A DNA stretch of 64,000 nucleotides from Microbacterium schleiferi. GTDB taxonomy: Bacteria; Actinomycetota; Actinomycetes; Actinomycetales; Microbacteriaceae. Below the pieces are notes generated by a model. The model ran no database searches. It was not told the origin of the DNA and saw nothing but the letters and a program-made list of their open reading frames with translations. Location: contig NZ_CP064760.1 of the NCBI RefSeq assembly GCF_015565955.1, positions 2,852,001 to 2,916,000 on the forward strand, read 5' to 3'. Both the position numbers and the translations under genes were made by a program. This document shows, piece after piece, positions 7,825-17,996 of the stretch; positions within the stretch are counted from its first letter, which is position 1, and every line of letters begins with the position of its first letter.

Positions 7825-9327
7825 TCACAGGCCTTGGGCGAGGCGGTAGTACGCCTGGTTCCAGCGAACCTCTTTCTGGAACCCGCGCACCGTGGTGTCT
7901 TCGTCGATGACGAGAAGCTCGGTTTCGGCGAGTTCGGCGAAGTCGCGGAAGACCTCGATGCCCACGGCCGTCGACATCACGGTGTGGTGCGCGGCGCCCG
8001 CCGTCAGCCAGCACGCCGCCGATGTCGCGAAGTCCGGAGCGGGCTTCCACACCGCTCGTCCCACGGGAAGGTTCGGCAGGTCGGGAGCGGAGACGTTCTC
8101 GACGACGTTGGCGACGAGGCGGAACCTGTCGCGCATGTCGCTCATCGCCACGACGACGGCAGAGCCGGGGTCGGCGGTGAAGACCAGGCGTACCGGGTCG
8201 TCCTTGCCGCCTATGCCGAGCGGGTGGATCTCGAGGCTGGCCTTCTGGCTCGAGAGGGTCGGCGCGACTTCGAGCATGTGGGCGCCGAGGATCTTCTCGT
8301 CGCCGGGCACGAGGTCGTAGGTGTAGTCCTCCATGAGGCTCGCGCCGCCGGGCAGGCCCTCGCCCATGACGTTCGCGACGTGCACGAGGATCGCGGTCTT
8401 CCAGTCGCCCTCGGCGCCGAAGCCGTAGCCCTCGGCCATAAGGCGCTGGACGGCGAGCCCAGGCAGCTGCTTGAGCGCACCAAGGTCTTCGAAGCTCGTC
8501 GTAAAGGCGCCGAAGCCGCCAGCTTCGAGGAAGGAGCGCAGTCCCACCTCGATCGCCGCGCCATCGCGCAGCGACTGGTGGCGCTCACCGCCGCGACGCA
8601 GCTCGGGAACGATCTCGTAGAGCTCCTCGTACTCGGCGATGAGGGCATCGACCTGCTCATCGGATGCCGCCGCGACGGCATCCGCGAGCTCGTTGACGCC
8701 CCACGTGTTCACCTGCACACCGAAGCGGATCTCGGCTTCGGTCTTGTCGCCCTCGGTGACGGCGACATAACGCATGTTGTCGCCGAAGCGAGCGAGCTTG
8801 AGCGAGCGGACCGCGGCAAGGCCCGCGGCGGCGCGCTGCCACGTCTCGATCTGGCCCCGCACGGCGGGGTTGGACACGTGACCGACGACGGTCTTTCGCG
8901 GCACGCCCAGGCGTGTCTGGATGTACCCGAACTCCCGGTCGCCGTGGGCGGCCTGGTTGAGGTTCATGAAGTCGAAGTCGATCTCGCTCCACGGCAGTTC
9001 GACGTTGGCCTGCGTGTGCAGGTGCAGCAGCGGCTTCTGCAGCGCGTCGAGGCCGCCGATCCACATCTTGGCGGGGCTGAAGGTGTGCATCCAGGCGATG
9101 ATCCCGATGACCTCGTCCCGCGCGTTCACGTCGAGGGCGAGGCGACGGATGCTGTCGGCATCCTTGAGCACGGGCTTCCAGACGACGCGGATGGGGAGCT
9201 CGGAAAGCCCAGCGACGACGGCTTGAGACTGCTCGGCTACCTGACGGAGGGTCTCTTCGCCGTAGAGGTTCTGGCTGCCGGTGACGAACCAGACCTCGCG
9301 GGTGGCGAACGTGTTGAGGGAAGTCAT
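7825..9327 (-). CDS. araA: L-arabinose isomerase
   Basis: It converts L-arabinose to L-ribulose, the first intracellular step of arabinose catabolism, using Mn2+. The 500-residue length equals that of typical AraA. Recognisable blocks are [18 protein letters not shown] at the start, [15 protein letters not shown] near 80, the HLHTQAN segment, and the [14 protein letters not shown] and LMEDYTYDL active-site regions around 305-340. Later HHTVMS supplies the metal-binding His region. AGAAGGA stands 6 bases before the ATG. It follows the sugar kinase gene by 28 bases in the araD-araB-araA order. Confidence 0.97.
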   Translation of the reverse strand: MTSLNTFATREVWFVTGSQNLYGEETLRQVAEQSQAVVAGLSELPIRVVWKPVLKDADSIRRLALDVNARDEVIGIIAWMHTFSPAKMWIGGLDALQKPLLHLHTQANVELPWSEIDFDFMNLNQAAHGDREFGYIQTRLGVPRKTVVGHVSNPAVRGQIETWQRAAAGLAAVRSLKLARFGDNMRYVAVTEGDKTEAEIRFGVQVNTWGVNELADAVAAASDEQVDALIAEYEELYEIVPELRRGGERHQSLRDGAAIEVGLRSFLEAGGFGAFTTSFEDLGALKQLPGLAVQRLMAEGYGFGAEGDWKTAILVHVANVMGEGLPGGASLMEDYTYDLVPGDEKILGAHMLEVAPTLSSQKASLEIHPLGIGGKDDPVRLVFTADPGSAVVVAMSDMRDRFRLVANVVENVSAPDLPNLPVGRAVWKPAPDFATSAACWLTAGAAHHTVMSTAVGIEVFRDFAELAETELLVIDEDTTVRGFQKEVRWNQAYYRLAQGL

Positions 9328-9355
9328 GAGGGTCCTTCTTCGATGAGGGTGAGGG

Positions 9356-10969
9356 CTAGGAGAGGGCGGTGACGGCGGCTCGCTCGGCGGCGAGGCCTGC
9401 GCGATAGCGGTCGAGGTAGGAGGCGTACCCGGCGACCTCGGCAGGGTCGGGTTCGACGGTGGCGAACTCCGCGTCGGCGAAGACGACGGCTTCGAGATAC
9501 GCGGCCAGCGAAGCATCGGTCTGCCCCGCGTGGCGGGCTGCGGTGTAGGCGGCCAGAACAGCGATCCCCCATGCGCCGCCCTCGGAGGCGTGGCGCTCCA
9601 CCGACACGGCGACGTCGAGGGCAGAGGAGAGCACGCGCTGGGCGACGCCAGCGGTGCGGAAGATGCCGCCGTGTGCCAGCATCCGGTCGACTTCGACGCC
9701 CTCATCGCCGAGCACCTTCATGCCCAGGCTCAGCGTCGCGAACACCCCCGCCAGCTGCGAGCGCAGAAGGTTCGCGAGGGTCAGCTGGCTGTCGGGCGTC
9801 CGGATGACCATCGGTCGCCCCTCATCGAGCCCGGCGATCGGCTCACCCGAGAGCTGGTTGTACGAGAGGATGCCACCGGCATCAGCGTCGGCAGTGAGAG
9901 CCTCGGCGAACAGGGTCTCGTACACCGAATCCGGGGGAAGCGGTGAGCCGATGAGATCGGCGAAGCGCTGGAAGACTGCCACCCAGGCGGCAAGTTCCGA
10001 GGCCCCGTTGTTGCAGTGCACCATCGCGACGGGATCGCCCGCAGGGGTCGTGACGATATCGAGTTCATCGTGCGCAGCACCCAGGGCTCGCTCGAGCACA
10101 ACCATCGCGAAGATGCTCGTGCCCGCGCTGACATTGCCGGTGCGCGGAGCGACAGCGTTCGTGGCCACCATGCCGGTACCCGCGTCGCCTTCGGGAGGGC
10201 AGAACAGCGCGCCAGGCTTGAGCACGCCGGACGGATCGAGGAGAGCCGCCCCGTCGGCGGTGAGCTCCCCAGCGTCGGCCCCGGCCGACAGCACGGCGGG
10301 GAGCACCTCGAGGAGGGGACGCGGTGCGGCATCCGCCGCGAGGGCATCGAAGCGTGCGACGAGGTCGGCGTCGTAGCTACCGGTGGCGGGATCGATCGGG
10401 AACATGCCCGACGCATCGCCGACACCGAGAACCCGCTGACCGGTCAGGGCCGTGTGGACGAAGCCGGCAAGCGTCGTGAGGTGGTGGACCTCGCGGACGT
10501 GTGGTTCGGCATCCAGCATCGCCTGCCGGTAGTGCGCGATCGACCAGCGCAGCGGAATGTTCACCCCGAACAGATCGCTGAGCTCGGCAGCGGCAGCACC
10601 GGTCGTGGTGTTGCGCCACGTCCGGAAGGGCACCAGCAGCTCGCCCTGTGCGTCGAAGGCCAAGTATCCGTGCATCATGGCCGAGATGCCGATGCCGGTG
10701 ACGGACTCGATGGCGATCCCGTACGCGTGCCGCACCCGGATGCCGAGAGCCGCGTAGGCGGCCTGGATACCCGACCACACCTCGTCGAGCGGGTAGGTCC
10801 ACATCCGATCGACGAAGCTGTTCTCCCACTCGTGACTACCGACAGCGAGCACGTGTCCGTCCTCGGCGACCAGGCACGCCTTGATGCGGGTCGAACCGAG
10901 CTCGATCCCGAGGCTCGCCCGCCCCGAGGTGATCGCCTCGCGGCCTTCGTCAGTGCTCAGGGCGCTCAT
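9356..10969 (-). CDS. araB: FGGY-family carbohydrate kinase, probable L-ribulokinase
   Basis: The 537-residue protein phosphorylates a sugar, here most likely L-ribulose to L-ribulose 5-phosphate. The ATPase core is visible as [16 protein letters not shown] near 18-33, [11 protein letters not shown] in the middle and HGGIFRT in the C-terminal lobe. It resembles the longer kinases often labelled xylulokinase in actinobacterial and clostridial arabinose operons rather than the E. coli-type AraB. The start overlaps the araD stop in ATGA. Its place between araD and araA is the main reason for the ribulokinase call. Confidence 0.87.
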   Translation of the reverse strand: MSALSTDEGREAITSGRASLGIELGSTRIKACLVAEDGHVLAVGSHEWENSFVDRMWTYPLDEVWSGIQAAYAALGIRVRHAYGIAIESVTGIGISAMMHGYLAFDAQGELLVPFRTWRNTTTGAAAAELSDLFGVNIPLRWSIAHYRQAMLDAEPHVREVHHLTTLAGFVHTALTGQRVLGVGDASGMFPIDPATGSYDADLVARFDALAADAAPRPLLEVLPAVLSAGADAGELTADGAALLDPSGVLKPGALFCPPEGDAGTGMVATNAVAPRTGNVSAGTSIFAMVVLERALGAAHDELDIVTTPAGDPVAMVHCNNGASELAAWVAVFQRFADLIGSPLPPDSVYETLFAEALTADADAGGILSYNQLSGEPIAGLDEGRPMVIRTPDSQLTLANLLRSQLAGVFATLSLGMKVLGDEGVEVDRMLAHGGIFRTAGVAQRVLSSALDVAVSVERHASEGGAWGIAVLAAYTAARHAGQTDASLAAYLEAVVFADAEFATVEPDPAEVAGYASYLDRYRAGLAAERAAVTALS

Positions 10970-11661
10970 CGGCGATCATCCGTCGACTGGCCGTACACGT
11001 TCTGGTAGCGGTTGTAGAGGCTGTCGATTGCCTCCTGCGGAATCGGGATGAGCGGCCCCGCCTGCCGCGCGATATGCACCGTGCGTGCGACGTCTTCGAG
11101 CATGACGGCGGCCTTGACGGCATCCTTCGCGCTCGAGCCGATCGTGAACGGCCCGTGGTTCTGCATCAGTAGGCCGCGGGAGCGGTGATCGCGCAGGGTC
11201 TCGACGATGCCCCGGCCGATCGAGTCGTCGCCGATGATCGCGAACGGGCCCACGGGGATGGGGCCGCCGAACTCGTCGGCCATCGCCGTGATGACGCAGG
11301 GGATCTCTTCGCCGCGCGCCGACCACGCGACGGCGTAGGTCGAGTGTGTGTGGACGACTCCGCCGACGTCGGGCATGTGGCGGTAGACGTACGCGTGCGC
11401 TGCCGTATCGCTGGAGGGCGACCTGTCGCTGCCCTCGCTACCAGGCACCACGGTGCCGTCGAGGTCGCAGAGGATCATGTTCTCGGGGGCGAGATCGTCG
11501 TACGAGACCCCCGAGGGTTTGATGACGAACAGGTCGGCGCCGGGAACCCGGCCCGACACGTTGCCGCCGGTCCAGACGATCAAGCCGTAACGGACCAGTT
11601 CGGAGTGCAGCTGGGCGACATCGGCGCGGACCCGCGCGATGGCATCCTCGAGTTCGGTCAT
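10966..11661 (-). CDS. araD: L-ribulose-5-phosphate 4-epimerase
   Basis: This 231-residue class II aldolase-fold enzyme makes D-xylulose 5-phosphate for the pentose phosphate pathway. WTGGNVSGR near 31, the metal-binding VHTHST and the QNHGPF motif supply the family zinc histidines. KPSGVSYDDL is the phosphate-binding region. The ATG at 11661 has GGAAGGA upstream; the open frame extends to 11706 without one. It is the first gene of the operon, 64 bases downstream of the operator at 11726-11739. Confidence 0.95.
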   Translation of the reverse strand: MTELEDAIARVRADVAQLHSELVRYGLIVWTGGNVSGRVPGADLFVIKPSGVSYDDLAPENMILCDLDGTVVPGSEGSDRSPSSDTAAHAYVYRHMPDVGGVVHTHSTYAVAWSARGEEIPCVITAMADEFGGPIPVGPFAIIGDDSIGRGIVETLRDHRSRGLLMQNHGPFTIGSSAKDAVKAAVMLEDVARTVHIARQAGPLIPIPQEAIDSLYNRYQNVYGQSTDDRR

Positions 11662-11725
11662 CGATGATTCCTTCCGAGACACCCTCGTCGCCGCGCTTGT
11701 CTGCACCGACCGGGCACGCCTCGAA

Positions 11726-11739
11726 TGTTACCGGTAACA
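11726..11739. promoter_or_regulatory. LacI-type operator of the arabinose operon
   Basis: TGTTACCGGTAACA is a perfect 14-base palindrome with the central CG of LacI-family sites. It stands 65 bases upstream of araD, between araD and the 3' end of the LacI-type gene, so that gene's product is the obvious candidate ligand-responsive repressor. Confidence 0.82.
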
Positions 11740-11786
11740 CTTCGGATTCGCCACCTGGGTGGCTTGGGGAGGATCAGCGCACGGCC

Positions 11787-12794
11787 TCAGCGCGAGAGGG
11801 GAGCGCTCGAGGCGCGAACCATCAGCTGCGGCGGGGCGGCCGGCGCTGACGCCTCACCGGAAGCCACCTCACCCAGAACCTCGGCGACACAGCGACGGGC
11901 GTCGCCGAGAACGTCGACGCGCACACTCGTGAGCGCGGGCGCATAGAACGCAGCATCCGGATTGTCATCGAAGCCCACAACGCTCAGGTCGTCGGGAACA
12001 CGGATGCCGTTCTCAGCGAGCCCCGCCATCAGACCCAGCGCCATCTGATCGTTCGCTGCCAGGATTGCCGTCAGCTCCCCCACCCGCACCGCTTCGGCGA
12101 CCTCGGGCGCCAGCGCTGCGCCAGAGCGAGCCGACCAGTCTCCCCGCCACTGGTGCACCACGGAGAGTCCCGCGGCGTCGAGCGCGGCAGCGGTCCCCTG
12201 CGCGCGCGCTGCATCTTCAAGCCAATCGACCGGCCCGCCGAGGCGTGCGATCTGCCGGTGCCCCAGCTCGACCACGTGCGCCGTCGCCAACGCCGCGCCC
12301 TCGCGTTGCGCGCGCGCCCCGTCATCAGCGTGGAGCGCGGCAACCGGGACCCCCAGCTCTCGTTCGCGCAGCACCGACACCATCCGCGCGTGCGGAGCGA
12401 CGAGCACGAGCCCGTCGATGCCCTGGGCGAGGACGTGAGCGATCGCGCCGTCGATCGCGGCCGGATCGCCGGCGTCCGCGTACGCCGTAGCGATCCACAG
12501 GCCCGCCTCCCGTGCGGCTTCGGCGAGCGCGGCGATTCCCACCGTCGGGCCGTACAGTGTGGCATCCGTGGCGATGACCCCGATGGTGCGCGTGGATGCC
12601 GTTCCCAGCGCGCGTGCGGCGTTGTTGACGCGGTAATCGAGCGCACGCATCGCCTCGACCACCCGCGTCCGCGTCTCGGGACGGATGTTCGGGTAGTTGT
12701 TGATGACCCGGGAGACCGTCTGGGTCGAGACCCCGGCCAAGCGGGCGACCTCCCGAACACCGGCCGGTCGGGCCGGACGGGTGACATCGCTCAT
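11787..12794 (-). CDS. LacI family transcriptional regulator, probable arabinose repressor
   Basis: The 335-residue protein has an N-terminal LacI helix-turn-helix at about 12-60 (VREVARLAGVSTQTVSRVIN) and the hinge region YRVNNAARALG. A periplasmic-binding-like sensor domain follows with TIGVIATDATLYGP, ILAANDQMALGLM and VVGFDDNPDA. It is transcribed in the same direction as, and just upstream of, araDBA, and likely binds the palindrome at 11726-11739. GAGGG precedes the ATG at 12794. Specificity for arabinose is inferred from position. Confidence 0.9.
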   Translation of the reverse strand: MSDVTRPARPAGVREVARLAGVSTQTVSRVINNYPNIRPETRTRVVEAMRALDYRVNNAARALGTASTRTIGVIATDATLYGPTVGIAALAEAAREAGLWIATAYADAGDPAAIDGAIAHVLAQGIDGLVLVAPHARMVSVLRERELGVPVAALHADDGARAQREGAALATAHVVELGHRQIARLGGPVDWLEDAARAQGTAAALDAAGLSVVHQWRGDWSARSGAALAPEVAEAVRVGELTAILAANDQMALGLMAGLAENGIRVPDDLSVVGFDDNPDAAFYAPALTSVRVDVLGDARRCVAEVLGEVASGEASAPAAPPQLMVRASSAPLSR

Positions 12795-12846
12795 GGGCCC
12801 TCAGCGTACTGCCGCGCCGTGCCGCCCGAGGACGGTCGCCGCGCGC

Positions 12847-13065
12847 TCAGAGAGCGGTGATACGCGCCTTCAGCTGTGCGAGCACGTCGGGATCGATCTG
12901 GCCGCCGGCGAACGAGAGCACCGTGGCAACCGGCATCCCCTTGGCCATCCCGACCATCGGATGGTTCGGGAGCTCGGGGACCAGCTCGTCGATGACCGCT
13001 CGCGCCTCGGGATCATCCAGCAACTGCCCGAGCGTGGTCGTGTTCAGATCGAACCTGCCAGCCAT
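12847..13065 (-). CDS. Small protein of 72 residues, unknown function
   Basis: The sequence (FDLNTTTLGQLLDDPEA at 5-21, then NHPMVGMAKGMPVATVL) resembles a short helical domain that I recall at the C-terminus of some carbohydrate-active enzymes, but that memory is not firm. GGAGGGA lies about 6 bases before the ATG at 13065, so it is translated as a free-standing protein. It ends 52 bases before the LacI start and may be co-transcribed with that regulator. Confidence 0.65.
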   Translation of the reverse strand: MAGRFDLNTTTLGQLLDDPEARAVIDELVPELPNHPMVGMAKGMPVATVLSFAGGQIDPDVLAQLKARITAL

Positions 13066-13180
13066 GGTTCTCCCTCCATCGGCGAGACGCCCGTCGGCGA
13101 ACGCGCGCCGTATCAGCATCCCAGCGCGTGCCCGCGGCGGCAACAGGGTCGCGGCCCGGGCTCGGCCACGCGAGGAGGCA

Positions 13181-15049
13181 TCAGATCGACGAGAGCGCGT
13201 TCTCCTGCTGGTGAGCGACCAATCGCGCGTACGCTCCCCCAGCCGCGAGCAGGTCCGCGTGGGTACCGCTCTCGACAATGCGGCCGGACTCCACGACATG
13301 GATGACGTCGGCCCCGACGATCGTGGAGATGCGGTGAGCGATCGTCAGGGTCGTGCGCCCCCGCGCAGCCGTATCCAGCGCCTGCTGCACGGTGCGTTCC
13401 GACACCGTGTCCAGCGCACTGGTTGCCTCATCCAGGAGGAGAACCGGCGGGTTCTTCAGCAGTACCCGGGCGATCGCGATCCGCTGCTTCTCGCCGCCCG
13501 ACAGGCGATAGCCGCGTTCGCCGACGACCGTGTCGTAGCCGTCGGGAAAGGACTCGATCACATGATGAATATGCGCACCGCGGCACGCCTGCTCGAGCTC
13601 GTCAGTCGTGGCATCCGGCTTGGCGTAGAGCAGGTTGTCGCGAATGGATGCGTGGAAGAGATAGGTCTCCTGCGAGACGATGCCGATGCTGTCGAGGAGG
13701 GAGGGGCGGCGAAGATCCCGGACATCGGCGCCGGCGAACAGCACGGCACCCGACGAGGCCTCGTACATCCGGGGCGCGAGGTAGAGGATCGTCGTCTTGC
13801 CCGCGCCGCTGGAGCCGACGAACGCGATGTGCTGGCCGGGCTCGGCGACGAAGGAGACATCGTGCAAGGTCGCGGCATCCTCACCGGCCCCGGGATAGCG
13901 GAACGAGACGTCACGGAACTCGATGCGACCGACCGGTCCGGGAGCATCCGCGACCTCGATCGCGTCCGGCGCGTCGACGATCGCGGGCTCAAGGTCGAGG
14001 TACTCGAAGATGCGGGCGAACAGCGCCATCGACGTCTGCAGATCGAGGGCCACCCGCATGAGCGCCATGAGCGGGAAGAGCAGCCGCCCTTGCACTGCCG
14101 TGAAGGCGACGATCGCGCCAGCTGTGATGTCGACGCCACCGGTGATGAAGATGCCCGCGAGCAGGTAGATGATGGCCGGAACAGCCGACATGATGACGCC
14201 GACAACGGCAAAGAACCCCTGTCCGCTCATGGCCTGCCGGATCTGCAGGGAGACCTGACGGCTGGTCTCGTCGGCATAGCGCCCGGTCTCATACTCCGAG
14301 CGGTTGAACGAGCTCGTGAGCATGATGCCCGAGACCGAGAGCGATTCCTGGGTCATCGCGGTGAGCGTGGACAGCGACTCCTGGGTCTGCGCCGCGATCC
14401 GAGCGCGCACCTGGCCCACGCGGCGCTGGATCACCACGAGCACGGGCAGCATCACGACGGCCACCAGCGTCAGGCGCCAATCGATGATGACCATCGCCAC
14501 CAGCGAGGCGATAACGGTGACGCCATTGCCGAGGATCGAGGTGAACGTATTGGTCAAGACGCTCGCGACCCCGCCCACGTCGTTCTGGAGGCGGGATTGG
14601 ATGACGCCGGTCTTCGTTCGCGTGAAGAAGGCGAGTTCCATCGACTGCAGGTGCCGAAACAGCCGCACCCGCAGGTCTCCCGTGACACGGTTGCCCACCG
14701 ACGAGGTGAGCCACGTCTGCAGGACGTTCAGGCCCGCGGAAGCCACGAACAGCCCGATCATCAGCGCGACGAGTTCGATCAGCAGCGGAATGTTGGGCCC
14801 GCCGGAGGCCGGGAATAGTGCGAGATCGAAGACCTGCTCGACCAGGAGCGCGGGAATCACGCCGAGCGCCGCGCTCAGGATGACGAGAACCGCCGTGATG
14901 CTCAGCCTGCCGCGGTAGGGCGAGAACAGGGCCACGATGCGCCGACCCAGGTGCGGGATGTGTGGCGCTTCCGCGTTGCGCTCGCGCTGCGTTCGCTCGT
15001 CGGCTCCTCGGGTGAGCCCGCCGCCGAAGCCTCCGCGCATCATGCTCAT
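13181..15049 (-). CDS. ABC transporter, fused permease/ATP-binding half-exporter
   Basis: The 622-residue protein has six predicted membrane helices in residues 50-330 and an exporter-type nucleotide-binding domain after about 365. The ATPase shows Walker A GSSGAGKT, signature LSGGEKQR, Walker B VLLLDEATSALD and the switch His in TIAHRIST. It would act as a homodimer or with a partner to export a lipid or drug; the substrate cannot be read. GGGAGAA precedes the ATG at 15049. A TACATGTA palindrome with flanking GTAC words near 15082-15100 lies in the divergent promoter region and might be an operator. Confidence 0.93.
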   Translation of the reverse strand: MSMMRGGFGGGLTRGADERTQRERNAEAPHIPHLGRRIVALFSPYRGRLSITAVLVILSAALGVIPALLVEQVFDLALFPASGGPNIPLLIELVALMIGLFVASAGLNVLQTWLTSSVGNRVTGDLRVRLFRHLQSMELAFFTRTKTGVIQSRLQNDVGGVASVLTNTFTSILGNGVTVIASLVAMVIIDWRLTLVAVVMLPVLVVIQRRVGQVRARIAAQTQESLSTLTAMTQESLSVSGIMLTSSFNRSEYETGRYADETSRQVSLQIRQAMSGQGFFAVVGVIMSAVPAIIYLLAGIFITGGVDITAGAIVAFTAVQGRLLFPLMALMRVALDLQTSMALFARIFEYLDLEPAIVDAPDAIEVADAPGPVGRIEFRDVSFRYPGAGEDAATLHDVSFVAEPGQHIAFVGSSGAGKTTILYLAPRMYEASSGAVLFAGADVRDLRRPSLLDSIGIVSQETYLFHASIRDNLLYAKPDATTDELEQACRGAHIHHVIESFPDGYDTVVGERGYRLSGGEKQRIAIARVLLKNPPVLLLDEATSALDTVSERTVQQALDTAARGRTTLTIAHRISTIVGADVIHVVESGRIVESGTHADLLAAGGAYARLVAHQQENALSSI

Positions 15050-15159
15050 CCGCGTTCTCCCGTTCGACGCTTTCCATGTCTTAGTACATGTAAATGGTAC
15101 CGCTCCGGAACACCCCGAGGGCCGGGGCTGGCGCGGGGAGCGTCGCTAGACTCCCTCCC

Positions 15160-16722
15160 ATGCTCCGTCGCACCCGACGAACGGTGACCGTCGCGGCGAT
15201 CGGCGGCGCCTCAGCGGCGCTGATCTCCTGCACCGTCGCGCCACCGGTCGTGGACCCCGAGGTCCCCCCGTCAATCGCGGCGATCATGGACCAGCCCGCA
15301 TACGAGGACGGTCGGTGGGGGATGTCGGTGATCGACATCGACAGCGGCGAGACGCTCATCGCTCTCAATCCCGACGAGCAGTTCCTCACCGGGTCGACAG
15401 CGAAGATCCTGTCCGTGACGGCGGCCCTCGACGTTCTAGGCGCGGACGCGACATTCACCACCCCGGTCATCGCCGTCGGCGATGTGACCGACGGCGTCCT
15501 CGATGGCGATCTCATCCTGCGCGGCTCGGGAGACCTCACCCTCGGGGGCCGGACAATGGCCGACGGCACGCTCGATGTGCCGATCTTCGACCACTACGAC
15601 GCAAACGTCCTCCCCGGCCTCGCGACTCTCACACCCGAGGATCCGCTGGCGGGTCTGGATACTCTGGCGCGGCAGGTCGCGGCAGCCGGGATCCGCTCCG
15701 TCGAGGGAGAGGTCCTCGTCGATGACCGGCTCTGGGACGCCGTGGTTCTGGACGGCGTACCCATCTCTCCCATCGTGGTCAACGACAACCTCGTCGACAT
15801 CGTGCTCACCCCCGGCGCGGCGATCGGCGACCCCGCGACCGCGAGCTGGAGACCCCAGACCGCGGCCTACTCCCTCGATAACCGGGTGAGCACAGCGGAT
15901 GCCGAGAGCGGGCTCGACGTCACGATCACCGAGAGTGACGGCATCCTGACCGTCACGGGCACCATCCCGCTGGAGACCGAGCCCGTCGTTCAGACCTATC
16001 AGGTGCCCGACCCTGCAGCGTGGGCTCGGACCCTGTTCATCGAAGCGCTCGCCCGGGCAGGCGTCGCCGTCGCGGCAGACCCACGGTCACCGAGTACGGG
16101 CGAGATTCCTCCGACCGCCGAACTCGACGGTATTGCTCCGGTCGCGGCGTTCACCTCGCCGCCGTTCTCGGAGACCGCACGACTGATCAATAAGGTCAGC
16201 CACAACCTGGGGGCAAATCAACTGCCTCTCCTCTTGGCAGCTCACGCGGGTGAGCGGACTCTGGCGGCCGGCCTCGCTCAGCAGATGACCGTTCTCGAGG
16301 CTGCCGGGCTCAGCCCTGATGACGTGGCGATCACCGATGGGCAGGGTCTGCCGGGAAACCGCATCACGCCGGCGGCAATGACCGCCTACCTCGCGTTCCT
16401 CACGAACGCCCCGTACTTCGCAACCTTCCTCGACTCCACCCCGATCCTCGGTGTCGATGGATCGCTCGCGAACGTCCTGCCCGACGGGGACCCGGCGATC
16501 GGTTCCGCGCACGCCAAGACGGGCACCCTCGTGGGCCCGGGAACCGACACGCCGTACCTTCTGGAGACGAAGGCGCTCGCGGGGTATCTGGATGCCGCAT
16601 CCGGTCGGCGCCTCGCCTTCGCGGTGTTCGTCAACGACGTACCGATCGACGAGGTGCAGGCCGTCATCCAGGCCAACACCGACCTCGGCTCGATCGCTTC
16701 GCAGCTGTTCCAGCTCTACTGA
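15160..16722 (+). CDS. dacB: D-alanyl-D-alanine carboxypeptidase/endopeptidase (PBP4 type), lipoprotein
   Basis: This 520-residue class C penicillin-binding protein trims peptidoglycan peptides. The three active-site motifs are in order: Ser79-x-x-Lys82 (STAK), Ser347-His-Asn349 and Lys453-Thr-Gly, with the large PBP4 insert between the first two. The N-terminus is a signal peptide with lipobox LISC, so Cys24 would anchor it outside the membrane, unlike the soluble E. coli enzyme. The ATG at 15160 follows CTCCCTCCC; longer frames to 15094 would disturb the signal peptide. Confidence 0.92.
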   Translation: MLRRTRRTVTVAAIGGASAALISCTVAPPVVDPEVPPSIAAIMDQPAYEDGRWGMSVIDIDSGETLIALNPDEQFLTGSTAKILSVTAALDVLGADATFTTPVIAVGDVTDGVLDGDLILRGSGDLTLGGRTMADGTLDVPIFDHYDANVLPGLATLTPEDPLAGLDTLARQVAAAGIRSVEGEVLVDDRLWDAVVLDGVPISPIVVNDNLVDIVLTPGAAIGDPATASWRPQTAAYSLDNRVSTADAESGLDVTITESDGILTVTGTIPLETEPVVQTYQVPDPAAWARTLFIEALARAGVAVAADPRSPSTGEIPPTAELDGIAPVAAFTSPPFSETARLINKVSHNLGANQLPLLLAAHAGERTLAAGLAQQMTVLEAAGLSPDDVAITDGQGLPGNRITPAAMTAYLAFLTNAPYFATFLDSTPILGVDGSLANVLPDGDPAIGSAHAKTGTLVGPGTDTPYLLETKALAGYLDAASGRRLAFAVFVNDVPIDEVQAVIQANTDLGSIASQLFQLY

Positions 16723-16725
16723 TGC

Positions 16726-17903
16726 CTAGACAGTCAGTGGGTGCTCGGCCACTGACTGGCCCGCCCGCAGTCGCCGCGCTGGAAGGTCGACGAGAGTCAG
16801 CGCAAGCCCGCCCGCAGCCCACACGAGCAGCACGATCCACTGTTGCGCCGTTGCCGCATCCGGGAAGTACGACAGCGACCGCAGAAGCGTCGCCGCTGCC
16901 CCCGGCGGCAGCCACTGGCCGATCGCGCCCCACGGCTGCAGGAGGAACTCGACAGGAACCGCCGCGGCGGAGAGCGGATTGGCAATGAGCATCGTGAAGA
17001 CAGCACCGACGCCAACACCTGCGGGTCCCAGCAGCCCTGCGAACCCGGTCACGGTTGCCGCGATTGCCGCGATGGTCGCGGCGCATGCCGCAGCGTTGAG
17101 CCAGAAGCTGCCCTGAAGGGCGCCGAACGCTGCCTGCAGGATGCCGGCGAGCACGAGACCGGCGCCGACTGACGCAACGACGACCGTCGTCACGCGTCTG
17201 ACCGCGCTGCCTCGGACGACGAGCGTCGAGACGATTCCCACGGCGAGCCCGCCGAGGACGAGGGGAAACAGCGCCACACCCAGCCCGGCACCCCTCGGGT
17301 CGGACGCGGCGAAGGGCACGATGTCGGTGACGGTGACCGTCACGGCAGGGATCTGCACAGGCGCGGAGGGTCCGGACTCGGGGATCTGCGGAACCTGCCC
17401 ACTTCTCACAGCCTCGACAAGCGACTGCACGCGGGCGGCGGCTTCCTGCTGCGCGGCGGCGATCTGGGACTCGACGGCCGCGCGAATCTGCTCGTCAATG
17501 GCCGCCTGCATGCCTTGTCCAAGCTCGTCAAGCATCTGGGCAACAGTCGGGTTCGCCGCGCTTGCCGTCAGTACTTCGGGTGTCGAGCTGGGACCCAGCA
17601 CGATCGCGCCGTAGCTCTCCCGTTGCTCGATCGCCGTCACGGCGTCATCACGTGAGTCGTAGCGCGTGAGCACGACCGCACCATCCGCCTTTTCGGAGAC
17701 TGTCGCTTCGACCTGCGTGACCTGCGCGTCGTCGCCGACGACCCCGACCGGGAGGTTCTGTGGGCGGCGGTGACGGCCGGCCACGCGAACAGCAGAAGGA
17801 TCACCCCGACAACCAGCGACAGGGCCACGGCTACTCCGAGCGCACGCGACCAGGGGGTCAGAGCGGACTGTCCGCTGCCGGGTGCCGGGGCTGAATGAGT
17901 CAT
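16726..17903 (-). pseudogene. YhgE/Pip-like multi-pass membrane protein, frameshifted
   Basis: Two frames make one protein of about 392 residues. The N-terminus (from the ATG at 17903 with AGGAGG) gives one transmembrane helix, VAVALSLVVGVILLLFAWP. The rest is an extracellular domain with an alanine/glutamine-rich coiled stretch, then about five helices. Adding one G to the run at 17762-17764 joins them through VTAAPQNLPVGVVGDD. The arrangement fits YhgE/ABC-2-like permease proteins. It shares its promoter region with the divergent TetR gene, whose product probably represses it. A sequencing deletion is the likelier explanation of the break. Confidence 0.8.
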
Positions 17904-17915
17904 CGATCCTCCTAA

Positions 17916-17929
17916 AACGAATGTTCGTT
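17916..17929. promoter_or_regulatory. TetR-type operator in divergent promoter
   Basis: AACGAA-TG-TTCGTT is a perfect inverted repeat between the divergent membrane-protein and tetR genes, 12 bases from the start of the former and 67 bases before the tetR start. Its position allows one TetR dimer pair to control both. Confidence 0.7.
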
Positions 17930-17996
17930 CTTTATTATGAGCAGCACCGATTATCCTGGCAAGACCCCTCTGAAGCGGGGCGGGCGAGGAGGGCAG

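Noticed and set aside
8657..9064. Long alternative frames within araA, araB, serS and pgm
   Set aside because: All are antisense or out-of-frame shadows of well-recognised genes, without family resemblance or start signals.
13181..15049. ABC exporter as part of an antibiotic biosynthetic cluster
   Set aside because: No biosynthetic genes flank it; neighbours are a sugar regulator and a cell wall peptidase.
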